The notes under the pieces: model-generated
What the model saw: only the letters and a program-made list of their open reading frames with translations
Told to the model about the DNA's origin: nothing
Databases searched by the model: none
DNA from: Saxidomus purpurata
Lineage: Eukaryota > Mollusca > Bivalvia > Venerida > Veneridae
Assembly: GCA_022818135.1 (NCBI GenBank)
Contig: JAFMSR010000013.1
Span: 32,036,274-32,100,273, forward strand
DNA length: 64,000 nt
Direction of reading: 5' to 3'
Shown here: positions 46,321-59,339 of the stretch, piece after piece
Layout: each line of letters starts with the position of its first letter
Position numbering within the stretch: position 1 is the stretch's first letter
Program-made: the position numbers and the translations under genes

Positions 46321-46785
46321 ATTGGAAGCTAGGTTTCTCCTTTAACTCTATATAATAAAGACAAGGACCCCTCCTCCCCAGCAGGCGTGGTCAATTTTTG
46401 CCCCAGGGGCATGATTTGAACAAACTAGAGGACCAGTAGACAATGCTAGATACAATACATTATCTAAGATCGGGGCCTTGTGGTTTTTGATAAGTTTTTT
46501 AATTTTCCAATATATACATATACCAGTGGCATAATTTGAACAAACTAGACAATGCTACACACCAAATGTATATCTGAGCTCTGTGACTTGCGTTTTTAGA
46601 CAAGAAGATGTATGAAGAGTTCCCTATGTAGCTTTAAGTCAAACAAGAGGGCCATAATGGCACTATATTGCTCACCTGAGTACAAGGAAGTCAGTGGTTG
46701 CTATAGGAACTCATTGGAAGCTAGGTTTCTCCTATAACTCTATATAATAAAGACAAGGGACCCCCTCCTCCCCCGCACTAGGTCA
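46313..46785 (-). repeat. Inverted type A fragments and a 75-bp direct duplicate
   Basis: Minus strand shows core (AAACCACAAGGCCCC, CAAATCATGCCCCTGGGG) at 46380-46620 and a tail (GTGAGCAATATAGTGCCATT, CCCTCTTG) at 46680-46643. GGAACTCATTGGAAGCTAGG to CCCCTCCTCCC occurs at 46314-46380 and 46706-46775. Confidence 0.7.
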
Positions 46786-47099
46786 GTCACACTTAGATCT
46801 CATTGGTCGCCGTGATTGGCCTACTCTTTGGTAACCAATTAAATTCAACCTTTGGCTATACTAGCTGGAAATTGCAGTCAGGTAAATTTCTCCTATTTCT
46901 GGCTTCAAAATTTGATTTTTAGGCATGACGGGAGACTTGCCGGGGTCTCATCCAAATATTAAGTTAACATAAGTGCTCTTTTGGACGGACCTTGATAAAA
47001 TTCTCTTCAAATCAAATCAAACCCTCCTCCCCCGCTGGGTAGTTTTCTTACTAATTTACCTGCAGCAACTCGAAGTCTGTTCACACCTTCCCCAGATAG
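46786..47099. other. Sequence with nothing recognised
   Basis: No gene or known repeat. Confidence 0.4.
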
Positions 47100-48545
47100 C
47101 AGACAGTAGTTGGCCCAACGTTGGGCCAATTACATTTGCTTTGTTGGCCCAACAAAGATTACCAACGTTGGCCCAATGTCAATTTGCTAATTGGGGCAAC
47201 GTTTGCCCAACGGTTGGTATACAGTTGGCCCAACGACTGCTTTTCTACTCTTATCGTTGGCCCTCCATTGGCCCAACAACTTGTTTCCCTTCTAATTGTT
47301 GGCCCTCAATTGGTCCAACGACTGGTTTCCCTTCTTATTGTTGGCCCTCTATTGGCCCAATGACTGGTTTCCTACTATAACCATTGGCCCTAAGTTGGCC
47401 CGATGCCTTGTTTGTTACTATTAATGTTGGCTCTCAGTTGGCCCAATACCTGGTTTCCTACTCTTATTGTTGGCCCTCCATTGGCCAAATGACTTGTTTC
47501 TTACTATTAACGTTGGCCCTCTATTGGACCAATGACTGATTTTGAACTGTCACGATAAATTTAGATATAAAGCTATGCACATATCAAAATTTAAGCTGAT
47601 AAACACTGTGTTAACTTGATGAACAAAAATCTATCAAATTCATTCTGGCTTGTTTACCTGAAAAATATAAAAATGTTGAAAGTATATAACTATATTCCAT
47701 TAATCGTGGCATCCGCCAATTTGTATTAGTCACATTTTAATACACTGATGCAGATTTTAATACATTCAATTCTAAAATTTGACAAGTTTATTTCAAACAT
47801 TTTTTTAAAATTCTACTTACATTTTTAGTGTTGAGAATACAGTTCTATCAGTTTCTGTAAATTACAAATTTATCTATATATGTCCACTCAGCTGGAAATC
47901 AAGCGAGGGAAAGGATGGGTAGTGCTAAAATGATCCTATTTTCATTCATTGATTACATAACCAGAGGTTAATTAGAATTTAGAGTGGAAGATTCCGGAGG
48001 TTTATTGTAAACATTTTATGATGGTAAATCTGTTCCAACATATATTGCTTTAGATTATAAATCAGATCTTTAAGATTTCTATATAGATATACTGATGCAT
48101 GGCCGTGACTATGGTTATATCTGGACTCATAAAATTATTTTTTACATTGTCATTTTATATGAGTATTTCTTGAAAGTGACCATTAAAAGCATGGCTTCCA
48201 AAAAACTATATATATTTTAGGTCTTTACTCATTGTACTGTACGTACATATCTACATGCATATCTATCTTAGTTGAAAAAATCAATGTTGGGCCAATGCAG
48301 TAATGTCTTTGACGAAAATTTATCGTTGGTCAAGCATTGGCCCAACAAGTGTTTTAAAGTACATATTAATCATTGTTGGGCCGATGCAGAAATGTCGCTG
48401 ACGTTAAGTTATAGTTGGTTCGGCGTTGGGCCAACAACTGTATATATACTACATGTTAATTACTGTTGGGCCAACAATGGCTCAACAAAGATTTTCCTAC
48501 GACGATTTCCCGTGGTTGGCCCAATCACAGCATGTTTATAGGGTC
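47100..48545. repeat. Element with two arrays of TTGGCCCAA motifs
   Basis: Left array 47108-47535: units of about 60 bp with GTTGGCCCTCCATTGGCCC, ACGACTTGTTTCC and TACTATTAAC, starting with the palindrome TTGGCCCAACGTTGGGCCAA. Right array 48283-48525: TGTTGGGCCAATGCAG, CATTGGCCCAACAAGTG, TACTACATGTTAATTACTG, running in the opposite sense. About 0.75 kb of AT-rich DNA lies between. Layout suggests a DNA element with subterminal repeats; exact ends not found. Confidence 0.7.
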
Positions 48546-49490
48546 GCCGGCAGATCTTTACTTTTGACAAGTTTGTTAATTGTCATTGAATGTTTGTTTA
48601 ATGTCGATCAATTATCCGATTAGTGACTCAACTGTATAAAATATTATTCGCACATTTTAATTCCACATTATTTTGATTCAATGAGACGAAAATAAAAATA
48701 ATCAGTCTGCGAGTTTGATGTTTTGACGATTTATATGTAATGATTCAGTATGTTTACCTCATATTGTCATTTATTTACATGACTTGAGTGAAATAAACTA
48801 CTGTTCGATTTCGTAAACAATGTGTTAATAAACATGGGTCATTCCATTTATTTTATGTATTGAGGAGTGAAGCATTGTTGAATATAAAGATCAGTTTATC
48901 AATAGATTTATCACTACTTCACACCCAAAGACGTACTGGTACAGTGGTATAGGTGCTGGCTTCTTACGCTTGTATATCGCGGTTCAATCTCCGGAATGAG
49001 CAGTATTTAATTTTTCAATTTTTGTTTTTATAATTTATGTTTTCTTGAAACAATCGTAACTCTTACAAAATATGTATTATATCTTTGTTAAAGATATTTT
49101 ATAACATTTCATTTTATTCGTGTTTATAGTCTCTTTAGGGACAACACATGACGTCGATACAAAACACGGCAAAATATACGTCATTTCAGTTACATTTTCT
49201 GTTTTATCTTGTTGTTGGTTCTTCGTTAAAGCAAAAAATTAAAATTCAAGCTAGAAATGCCAGTATTCGCGTGACATTCTTTGATCTGAAGATCTTCCGT
49301 TTTAAAATGTAGGTTAGATGTGATGTATCGCCCACTTTTCTTATAAAAAGAGGAGATGGCAATTTAAGTGGTTGTATGTTGCCATCGGTACCATACAACA
49401 GAACAATTTTCGCCGACATTTCTTTTGCTGATAAAATATGACTAAATGAAAAGGAATTGACTTCAGCAAGAAAAAGGTGAAAAAAATATA
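48546..49490. other. AT-rich sequence with a tRNA-like relic
   Basis: No coding region. At 48940-49005 (plus) TGGTACAGTGGTATAGGTGC and GCGGTTCAATCTCC look like A and B boxes without a closing acceptor stem. Confidence 0.45.
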
Positions 49491-49497
49491 TAGTCAT

Positions 49498-49590
49498 ACT
49501 AGGGCTCGAACCAGCAACTTTAAGTAGCACATACAATGTTATACGCTATAATATCTCGGTTTTAACCACGCGGCCAGTGTTGCACGATTC
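49498..49590 (-). repeat. tRNA-like sequence, strong A and B boxes
   Basis: Minus reads TGGCCGCGTGGTTAAAACC (A box) and GCTGGTTCGAGCCCTAG (B box), spacing like a long-variable-arm tRNA. Flanks do not pair into an acceptor stem, so a SINE head or tRNA pseudogene. Confidence 0.55.
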
Positions 49591-49684
49591 TCTCGTACCA
49601 AAACTACTGGTATACATTAAAATTGATTGACCCGACTTACCTGGGCACTGGAGCAGTCTATTTTAAAAGTACAAAAACACGCAT

Positions 49685-49805
49685 GACCTAGAAATCGAAC
49701 TCACTATTTGTATTTGTATTTGTATTTGTGTACATTTAAATAGGCTCATGAATATTAATGATACGATACAGCGATTGACCACTCAAGCGAGTACAGAGAC
49801 CGTGG
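49685..49805 (-). repeat. Second tRNA-like relic carrying a hexanucleotide run
   Basis: Minus reads CTTGAGTGGTCAATCGC and GAGTTCGATTTCTAGG with an (AAATAC)n run between (about 49709-49730). Confidence 0.35.
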
Positions 49806-50097
49806 ATCAGGTAGTAAATGAATGGTGTTATATGATTGTGCATTTGACACATTCGGTAGAACGTACAGTATAAATAATACACAACTTAACACAGATTATA
49901 GAAAAAAAGCAAATGGTTCAATAAGGAGTGTTTCAATGCGAAAAAGAATTTAAATCGGCGCGTAACATTTTTGATAGAGACAAAACTAATACATCGCGAA
50001 ACAACTTTGTGCGCTCGCGAACAAAATACAATAAAAATTGTAAAAAGGCAAAGAAAAATTTTAGACGGGCGGAAGGTAAACGCATACATAATCTGGC

Positions 50098-51623
50098 AAT
50101 AAACAACCTCGACAATTCTGGAAAAATGTTAAATCTAAGTCGAAAAATAAGCAGTTAAATGCAGACATTCTAACAGTAGAGGATCTTCACAGCCATTTTA
50201 AGGATCTTTTCGGCGAAACTCGACAGAATCAAAACGCGGACGAATTACCAGGAATTGTTATTGACGACGAATTCGATACTAACTTTACAGAAACGGAATT
50301 GAGATCGGCCGTATTTTCGCAGAATAATAAGTCCCCGGGTACCGATAATTTAATGAGCGAAGTTTTCAAATCGGCTTGCGATGTTATTGCGCCATTTCTT
50401 CTCGCACTTTATAATAGAATCTTCAATAACGGGGAATACCCTAAAATTTGGGGAGAAAGAATCATAACTCCTATTTTCAAAAAAGGTGACCCGAATGATT
50501 CCAAAAATTACAGGGGTATAACTCTTATCAATATACTTGCTAAAATATACTCACATCTACTATTAAACAGACTTAAAAATGGTCAGAAAGGCACGAGAAA
50601 ATAATCCCCAATCAATTTGGATTCCAAAAAGGAAAATCTATTCTAGACTGCATTTTTATACTCCATTCAATTATCTCAAAGGTTCTTACTTCTGGTAATA
50701 AGTTATACGCTATATTTATTGATTATGAGAAGTGCTTTGATAAAATTGATCGCACGTTCCTGTGGCAGAAACCCCTTGCAGAAAATGTTAGTAGTAAAAT
50801 GGTAAAAGCCATCAAGACAATGTACTCCACAGTTAAGTCCTGCGTTCGATACAAATCATCTACTTCCGAGTTCTTCGATTCTGAAATGGGTCTAAAACAA
50901 GGATGCCCAAGTTCACCTCTACTTTTCATGTTTTTCGTAAACGACATGTTAGAAAGTATTAATTCCGATCAGGAAGGCATCTTTACTGAAAATGAGCTGA
51001 AGTTATTCATCCTCTTATATGCAGACGATCAAGTTATTTTTGCCAAATCTCCAGATACATTACAATTCATTTTAAACGATATTGAAAACTACTGTAATCG
51101 ATGGGGCCTAAAAATTAATGTATCGGAAACTAAAGCCATGATTTTTGAAAAAGGAAGACACTCCGCATATAACTTTTACATATACAACCAGTAAATTGAA
51201 ACAGTCAGTTCATTCAAGTACTTAGGAATTACTTTTTTCAAGAACGGTAATTGGTACCGAACACAAAAATGCATAGCTCAACACGCTTCAGTTGCTTTAT
51301 ATAATTTGTTTAGTATCTTAAATGAAAAAGAATTACCTGTCAAACAGACATGCTACTTATTTGATACATTGGTTTCTTCTGTTTTAAATTTTGGATCAGA
51401 GGTCTGGGGACTACATAAAGCCACAGACGTTGAACTTGTTCACACAAAATTCTTAAGACGTACCCTTGGTACAAAAAGGACAACAAACCTTGAGGCACTG
51501 TATGGAGAACTAGGCCGACTACCTATGTATGTTCACAGAAAGATTAATATGATTAAGTTTTGGGTGAAACTGATTGAATATAATGAATCATCACTTGTCA
51601 AGAAAGTATATATTTTATATTAA
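50098..51623 (+). pseudogene. LINE reverse transcriptase (two frame breaks and a stop)
   Basis: In order: NNKSPGTDNLMSEVFK, GERIITPIFKKGD, NYRGITLINILAKIYSHLL, then after the 50580 slip IIPNQFGFQKGKSILDC, YAIFIDYEKCFDKIDR, MGLKQGCPSSPLLFMFFVND, LLYADDQVIFA (catalytic YADD at about 51018), WGLKINVSETKAMIF, then a TAA followed by SFKYLGITF and NFGSEVWGLHKA. All catalytic aspartates are present. The host of breaks suggests a recent copy with a few lesions. Confidence 0.88.
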
Positions 51624-51639
51624 AGTCAGATATAGAACG

Positions 51640-52142
51640 TGGCAATTCATATAATGGCGCGAACTGGGCTTAATTCAGATCAAACACATTTTACAGGACC
51701 ATGGTACTCAAATATAATTATATTTGGGATCAACATTTCGAACTTGGGTCAATGCCTTTTGAATCAATAAAACAGAGAAAAGAGATATCTAAATGTAATA
51801 AGCGACAATAAATACAGATTTGCCCTGGCGAGATTCAGAACCTCATCCCACGATCTTCATATAGAAGCTGGCCGTTGTACTAATACCCCTAGACAGCAAA
51901 GGGTCTGTTTGTCATGCAGTATGAATTTACCGGAAACGGAATATCATTTTCTTCTAGTTTGCCAAAAATATCGCGATTTAAGAAAAAAACACTTTAAAAC
52001 TTATTATTGTCACTGGCTAAATATTCTGAAATTTGAACAGCTGTCATCCAAATCTAAAAGTCTTATTTTCAGTTTGTCAAAATACATATACTTCGCTATG
52101 AAATTAAGAATTTCATGGAGTTATACACACATTCACAGATAG
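51640..52142 (+). pseudogene. LINE C-terminal region
   Basis: Continues the same polyprotein in changed frame: YRFALARFRTSSHDLHIEAG, then CLSCSMNLPETEYHFLLVC (C-x2-C...H...C knuckle) and KYRDLRKKHFKTYY. Ends at 52142. Confidence 0.8.
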
Positions 52143-52590
52143 ACTATACCGTACATTATTGAAATGCACGAATAATGTAACATGTCATTTTTCTTATTAT
52201 GAAATACTCTGTTGCGATATATGCATTGGTTGCGAATTCTTGTCATCTCTTTAGAATGCACATGGCTCGATTAAAGGGAGGCTAACTGCCGAAAAACCCA
52301 AGCTTACCAATCACTGGATTATCTCCCATCAAATAGACGATAAGTGTACCGGCATACGTACCTCTCTGTCGCATACAAACTTAAATGTTAAAAAGCCTTG
52401 GTACCGAAGAGACGACAAGCTTTCGTTATATTTTAATGAATATAACAACTAAACACACTTTATACTTTAAACTGCTCTTTTGCAAAACTTGTTTTACTAT
52501 ATATCTATACCACTTCATTTGTTATTATGATGTATAGGTTAAAAGCATTGTAATTATGCTTAATACCGAATAAACTTTGGAATTGGAAAT

Positions 52591-53155
52591 TTTGTAAATT
52601 TCAGATGGAATTTAAATTACTTTCGTTTTGTTTTCAATAACTGGACAAAATTATATCATGAAACTATGGAACAGTTTTGGTGCAAAAATTACATGGAGCC
52701 TTCTGACATCCCATCTTGCATTGTTACGTGTGCATTTGTCCATCTGTTTCCTTTTGATATATTCTATGCTTAAAACTGGCGAAATGATAACACCTTTCTG
52801 AGAGATGAATTGTTGTATTCTGCATTATTTTATAAATCAGTGTTCTGTATTTGCTATTAAACTGAACTTATATTTAAAGATGATTGCATGGGGAACTATA
52901 ATGACCACTACCGATATCACAAAAATCAAGGGAATTAAGTCAAATTTCATGTGTCATCACGGTGTCTACAGAGTTACCCATCTTTTATCGATATTTGCGA
53001 GCGTGTGTGATTTACGGGGCCATAAAACCAGTCACGTGTAACTGCGCCTGCCAAACTGGAAAAATCAATATATCGTTGTTTTTTTTAACCTAGATTATTT
53101 ATAGCCTAAGGGAGATGTGAAAGTTGAAATGTTATTAATTTAGGTAAAATTCAGG
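52591..53155. other. AT-rich sequence, nothing recognised
   Basis: A 78-codon frame at 52805 has no known domain. Confidence 0.4.
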
Positions 53156-53690
53156 TATTGTGTTTTTTCTTCTGACTATTATATACCGAACGATATCACC
53201 TTATTTTCAATAAAAAAAAATATGAATAAAATTTTTTCAAGTGGGAAGCACAATATCATTAAAACAAAAATAATATCAAACAGGGAATGCCACGTACCAA
53301 AAACGTGTTTATAAAATTTAATGAATTTGATCATATCTAATGTAAAATGAAGTGCGTTGAAAATACGAATCCAGTGATACTAGTAATAATAATTGTTGAC
53401 AATAGTAACAGATCGAGGAACTCAAAAAGCTGTTACACGTATTGTGTTTTTTCTTCTGACTATTATATACCGAACGATATCACCTTATTTTCAATAAAAA
53501 AAATATGAATAAAATTTTTTCAAGTGGGAAGCACAATATCATTAAAAACGTGTTTATAAAATTTAATGAATTTGATCATATCTAATGTAAAATGAAGTGC
53601 GTTGAAAATACGAATCCAGTGATACTAGTAATAATAATTGTTGACAATAGTAACAGATCGAGGAACTCAAAAAGCTGTTACACTCGTTGT
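53156..53690. repeat. Tandem duplication, about 283-bp unit, two copies
   Basis: GTATTGTGTTTTTTCTTCTG begins at 53156 and 53440; both run through CCGAACGATATCACC to AGGAACTCAAAAAGCTGTTA. The second copy lacks about 40 bp present in the first (AACAAAAATAATATCAAACA region). Confidence 0.92.
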
Positions 53691-55020
53691 TCTTGACATA
53701 TTTGAATGAATCAAAATGTGTTCATTGGAGAACTTAAATTGTCGACTGACCTCTTCGCACGCGCATTATTTTGTTTGTTCATGTCAACAAATACCTTATG
53801 AAAAATTTAATGATGGACATGGAATTCAAGAACATGCGTGCACGGCAAATCAATTGTTATTGGGGCATGGGAAAGACACGATGCTTTTTTTTAAATGTAG
53901 ACAACTTTAAATGTCATCCTTTACTAAGTTTGGGTCATTTCCAATTTAAAAGTCTGCCACATATCAATGATTTGTTTATATACATTTTTTCACACTAAAA
54001 GTTACACTGTTAAAGGAGGAAACAAAATTTAAAAACAAATTCATTTCTTCGGAAAGCTTTAAAAGACAAAACATACGCGAATTGAGACTGCATCTGTATT
54101 GTGCAAACAAAAGTGGATCTTCAAGACATTCCCTTTCTACACTACTTCATAAAATGACATTTCCACCTTCCTATCAAATGAAATCAATTGGCGCTGGGGT
54201 CAAAGAATAGTTGAAACCACTGTTTCAATTTAGACATGTATAAAATATGTCTCTGTCCAAGTGATTGAAAAAGAGAAAAAAAACATAAATAGTTTTTTTT
54301 AAACATTTTACAAACTTTAAAATTACGTGAATGATAATAGTATTATTAATAAAACATACGGGTCTTGTATATAATATGATGAAAAGTTATATAAATTATT
54401 ATTGTATAGTTCTAGAATTCAGTAAAATATATTCGTTTCATAGACATATTTTTTCTTTTGAATCGGTATATGAAGCATAAAACAAAACCCAATATACAGC
54501 TTAAAGTATTTTATTACGGGTCATTATAAATGTTACGTAATGTCCGGCCATAAAACACTATAACCGAGCAGACGGGTCGATCATTCGGAAGTGTTCGAGC
54601 GCGACAGTTGGAAAAAGAAAATATACATATACACGTTTCAAAAAAAAAAAAAAAACGAACATGTTTTATTATTCCTTTTTTATTGAAATGATATCACAAT
54701 GTTTTATTCTGTTCCGTTCGGGATCGTAAAAAGTTGTTATAGCGTATGCGCTACGCTTTTCTTTTCAGTAAAACTGGCACATTTTGCGCGTTTTACTATA
54801 ATGCAACGACAGTTGTGGCTTTAAATTTAAAACATGCAAAATTAATGAAGTCTCAAAAAAGGCAAAAATCATTAAAAAGGGGAAATGTTGTATGTGATTA
54901 TGCCTCTATGATTATTAGATAACTTCATTAGTTTAAATTTCATCACTAAAGTAGTTAATTATAAACATGTATAGTAAATCACAGGTGTGTATTAGCCTTG
55001 TATGTGACACTCTGCTACAT
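53691..55020. other. AT-rich sequence, no gene recognised
   Basis: Frames at 53716-53998 have no known domain. A14 run near 54641. Confidence 0.4.
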
Positions 55021-55024
55021 GTTT

Positions 55025-55315
55025 GAGCGGTTCAGTGGTCTAGTGGTTAACGCTCTGGACTGGTATCCAAGGGTCGCAAGTTCGACCCCGCACCTCTATT
55101 AACAAAACTAATGATCTTACGGATGAGACCTAAGACCGAGATGTATTGGTGCTGTACATCGGGCATGTTAAATAACAAGGGACTGTCTCTTGAACGGGAC
55201 GCGTTCTGTATCATGCACTAACCCCCCGAAAACTAAAATAACTTTAAAACTCTTCTGGGGGCGTTGGTAATATGGATTATCCGGTACCAACGATAAAACT
55301 ATACAATAAATACAT
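55025..55315 (+). repeat. tRNA-derived SINE
   Basis: Head GCGGTTCAGTGGTCTAGTGG with A box TGGTCTAGTGGTTAACG and B box CAAGTTCGACCCCGC, a body with GGATGAGACCTAAGACCGAG and GTACATCGGGCATGTTAAAT, and a tail ATACAATAAATACATACATG. Best preserved SINE of the window. Confidence 0.75.
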
Positions 55316-56984
55316 ACATGCGACATGCTGGAATCTTATATAGCCGTGGCGCGGCCGTATATAATTTAATTAACTTGTGTAAAAAATACTTTTTATCAAA
55401 AATATTATATACTGTAAAATGTTTATAAAAGCTTCAGAGGGTACAGACCGATATATTATACAACACTGCGTATGCAAGAAACGCGTGTCCGTGAAACAAA
55501 GACAGGAAATTACTTTACCCGCAGGCAATATCCAGATAATAGATAGGTAAAATGATTAAGGGTCATAAAACTGATCCACTTTAACCCCATTCAAGTGTAA
55601 AGATTATTTGAATCGTTGTCAATTTGTAATATCAATTTAAATGATAATATCTATTTATCCTTATTATGATGCATTTGCTTTACTTATAACTGTAAATGAA
55701 ACATGTAATTCAATTCCATTTACAATACCGTGTGAAGAATAAGAGTAACAATCGCGTTGAAGACAGTCTTACGTTATTTTAATGAAAAGACGTGAACAAT
55801 AATTGACAATATACATTGAACAAGTAATATCACCTGTGCCCTGATGACACTACCCCTACCCCTCTTACCCAAGGTGCGATCCGGTCACAAGGTTTTGTTT
55901 GAATTCATAACTATTATAACACCTGTATAAGTTCAATAATTATGCTTTCAACGACAATGTACTTAATTTTTTATTCATATGTTTTGGGATACGAATCAGT
56001 TAATTAGTTTTATAAACATGCCCTTGGTAATATTCGTGAAAAATAGTTATTAACGTTGATCAGGCGAATTAACTTTAAAAACATACTAAGTGACAAACTT
56101 TTAGTATCGGCGTTAAAAGAATGTGCCTTACGTAAAATGCCGAGTACTGCCGAAGCGGTAAATTCTTATTTAAACATAACAGGTTAGTTGAGTTAAACTT
56201 AAAAAGGACTGCAAATATATCCATTAAACATAATTATTTTTATATATCTAAAAAGTAAAATGAAATATCAAGACATCGTAATAGTGACATTTGTTCTGTT
56301 ATTTTAGCAAAAAGGTGAAAATTTGAATTAAAGTACAATAATTGCACCTAAACTGGCATTGTTTCGCGTTTCCACTATAATTCAATGCCCATAAAAACGG
56401 TCGGTCATGGTTTTTAAACGTAAAAAGGACCATTGATTTAATACTTTAGATTGACAAAAAAATATTCATGAAATGGCAGACAAATTAAACTAACATTTGT
56501 GATAATGACAAATTTTTTATGTTAAACAGAAAGAAAGTTATGACGAGTTATTTAATAATATCCTTCTTTACTCTTTGTAAAAACGCATATCGGTTTTCCA
56601 ATACACGATGGTTAAAATAGTTGGGGATGAGTAAACGGTCGAAATTACGTTGACCAACTTGACAGCATTGTTTGGCTGTCATTCACATTCTATAAATGAT
56701 ACTGGAACGAAGTGTATTTGTTAATAACTGCGTTTGTCATACTTGAAATGTATGATTTTAACGTCTTTTAACATATCAGCCAACTGCTAATATAGACCAA
56801 TATAGCTACGTTATACTGACATAGGCATAATATATCTAAGTCAAACAACGCATGCCAGTTGGACGAACAATGCATATCATCATGCACTGTTGAAATGTGC
56901 ACTCGCATTATTACACCAGATTGCGCGTTTGCATAACCTTCTACTATTTTCGGCACTTACGTAATATTCCGTACCTTTAGGAGA
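55316..56984. other. AT-rich sequence, no gene recognised
   Basis: No coding or repeat signal that I can support. Confidence 0.45.
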
Positions 56985-56987
56985 ATT

Positions 56988-57020
56988 ATGTCTACCCCAT
57001 AAAATATGGGGGATATTATG
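56988..57020. repeat. Isolated type C head hairpin
   Basis: TATGTCTACCCCATAAAATA followed by TGGGGGATATTAT: the type C head stem with small gaps and no body. Confidence 0.6.
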
Positions 57021-59160
57021 GAAGATGCAAAAAGTGAAAAGCACGACACAATCCATAATCTTGGTTGATATATGTGTAAACAGATGTCTCGAAAACAGCT
57101 GCCATACAAAACGGCTGTGCTGTTATTTTTATCACGCTAACAACTATTTGGTTGGAGATAGTAAGCATACCATCATAGCTAAACGTCAATTCTTATTAAT
57201 AAAACTAACGAATTAAAAGAAAATTAAAAGTTATAAACAATTGGCTTTTTTACGATTTACACTGTAAGCGGTCGGTTATTGCGCCATATGATGGTACAGT
57301 CTAAAGACAAACTTAACACACAGGCTCTTATCCGAAAAAGGGAAATAAAACAATTAAGGGTTTTGCCATTGCACTTTCATCAATAAACAAGACACCATTC
57401 AAAATATCTCTAACGGCAAATTAAAATTCAATAAAACGTTGCACAAATAAGTGTTATTAAAGTATCTTTATTTTACATATGTTAAGAAATGTGAGGACAG
57501 TACAGAAAAAAGCTAGAAAAAATATTAGGCTATTTACATCCTAACGCAAAAACTAAACAACACAGAACATCGTTTTAAATGCCAACATAAGTAATATGTT
57601 GATACTGACAATATCTTGTGTCCTTTTGTCAAACACATGTATAAAAAGTGAAAAAATTGTAAAATTGTGTTTGGTCTTGAGTTTCCTTGTCGCGAAAATA
57701 TGTGTCAAAGGAATAAAGCTATTGAATTCTCTCTTCATAATTGAAAGTTCGCGAAATGGACACAAGATATTGTTGTCAGTATTATGTTACTCATATTGGC
57801 ATTTAAAATGATGTTTTTGTACGAGAATAAAGTTAGCCCCGCAGCCCCGTTTATCCCCGTTTTTGTGTAGTTTATTTTGTGTGTTAGGATGTAGGCCTAA
57901 ATAGAACTTGAACTTTTAAGGAAAAACCTATACGTCTAAATTAGGTACAAGGAAAGTTTTCAAGAAATTTAGTTTTCTATCTTCCCATCCACTTTGGTAC
58001 TGTGGAAGTCCCTTGGAGGATTTGACCACCTACATTATCTTTGTGTGCCGTGCGATGTTTACACAATTCTTACTTAAGTTTCCATTTGTTTCGATACATT
58101 GCAAGCAACACAATGGCTTGCTGAAAAGCTAAAATTGTTAAATGAAATGACAAAAGTCTGATCGTAAATACAGGTATGCAAGTTATTTTGTCGGAAGCTT
58201 GACATTAAATGGTCAAAATACTTTTTTGATGCTCGGATCCAGTGTACATTTCCGAAATTATCGTTCTGTTTAATTTGACACTTAGTATTTGATATAGCTG
58301 ATACGTAAAAAGAGACCAATGTCGGGTAACCGGAAGGTAAAAATAAAATAAAACACAGACACGGTGTGGCAAACGTTTCTTTCTTTCTCTTTGTTGTTTT
58401 GAGACAAGTTGCAAACACAGTTATTTTAATCATCCGATGATACCAATTTGCCTGTAATCAAACAGAAATATATCATAAAAGACATATCTATAAAAATCCT
58501 TTCTTAAGTCTTAAAAAAACCCACACAATTCTCTAAAATGTCGAAGAATGCAAGTTAGTAAAATTTCATGATTAGTAAAATTTCATTATTAGAGATTGAA
58601 ATCTGGCTCAGTCTGGTTTAAAATGTCTATGCATTTCTCACAGATGCATAATTATTCCGGTCATCTCAATATATTTACGACCATGTGCATATTTCAAAAA
58701 TTAATTGAAAGACTGCATGTTGTTTTTTCATTGGGTTCTATAAATAAGTTAAACCTACTCGTAATCCTTGGTATATTTACTGACATATATCAGATATCTA
58801 CTGTATTATACATTGTAATTTTACATGTCTTTGATAAAATAAAGGTCTGATAGCAAGTTAGCATGACCTATATATATAAAAAATCTAAACACTGACGCAT
58901 TAAAATGCTTTGTATACGTTTCTGATACAAGCTATTTTAAAACAACTATTTTCTAACCTTTACATAACTAATTTACATGTAACCGATGTCAGCTTATCAG
59001 GTATCAATTAATATATAAGCATATCTTATACGTGAAACAAGTGTTACCTGACATCCATTTTACATAACAGATATGATTTGTTTATTTGGCTTTTGTACAT
59101 TTAATCTATTTCTGTGTAACGGATATCAATTGATAATTGATGTGTTTCATATATTCAACC
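57021..59160. other. AT-rich sequence, no gene recognised
   Basis: Overlapping short frames on both strands (57553-57811, 58074-58433) show no domain or splice pattern. Confidence 0.45.
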
Positions 59161-59169
59161 TTTTATAAT

Positions 59170-59270
59170 AAAATCCTTTTTTTTTAAAAAATTTTTTTTT
59201 CCCCCCCCCCCAAAAAAAAAAATTATTAAAAAAAAAATTTTTTTTTTTTCCCCCCCCCCCCCCCCCCCCA
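59170..59270. other. Low-complexity A/T/C run block, likely artefact
   Basis: Alternating T, A and C runs, including C20 just before the lectin 3' region. Same character as the two other blocks. Confidence 0.75.
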
Positions 59271-59339
59271 GGTTATGCTTTTCAATATGACGTCATTGCA
59301 AGAAAAAAGAATGTTACAGTAATGGATGTAACATGTCAC

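Larger units (their letters stand above)
49900..52590 (+). mobile_element. 5'-truncated LINE, RT and C-terminal zinc-knuckle-like region
   Basis: Begins in the linker after the (absent) endonuclease: KWFNKECFNAKK near 49912, then the RT, thumb and a C-terminal CLSCSMNLPETEYHFLLVC. No RNase H. After the stop near 52141 an untranslated stretch ends in AATAAACTTTGGAATTGGAA near 52590, a typical LINE 3' end. Frames break at about 50115 (one base lost), 50580 (A5 where six fit), 51192 (in-frame TAA) and 51620. A non-LTR element unrelated in detail to the one at 1-2166; clade not assigned. Confidence 0.9.

Noticed and set aside
46973..47380. 135-codon frame rich in WPSIGPT
   Set aside because: Periodic translation of the TTGGCCCAA array.
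49246..49536. 96-codon minus frame
   Set aside because: Overlaps a tRNA-like relic and has no domain.
58074..58850. Frames on both strands up to 119 codons
   Set aside because: No recognisable domain, no conserved splice signals, expected by chance in this length of AT-rich DNA.
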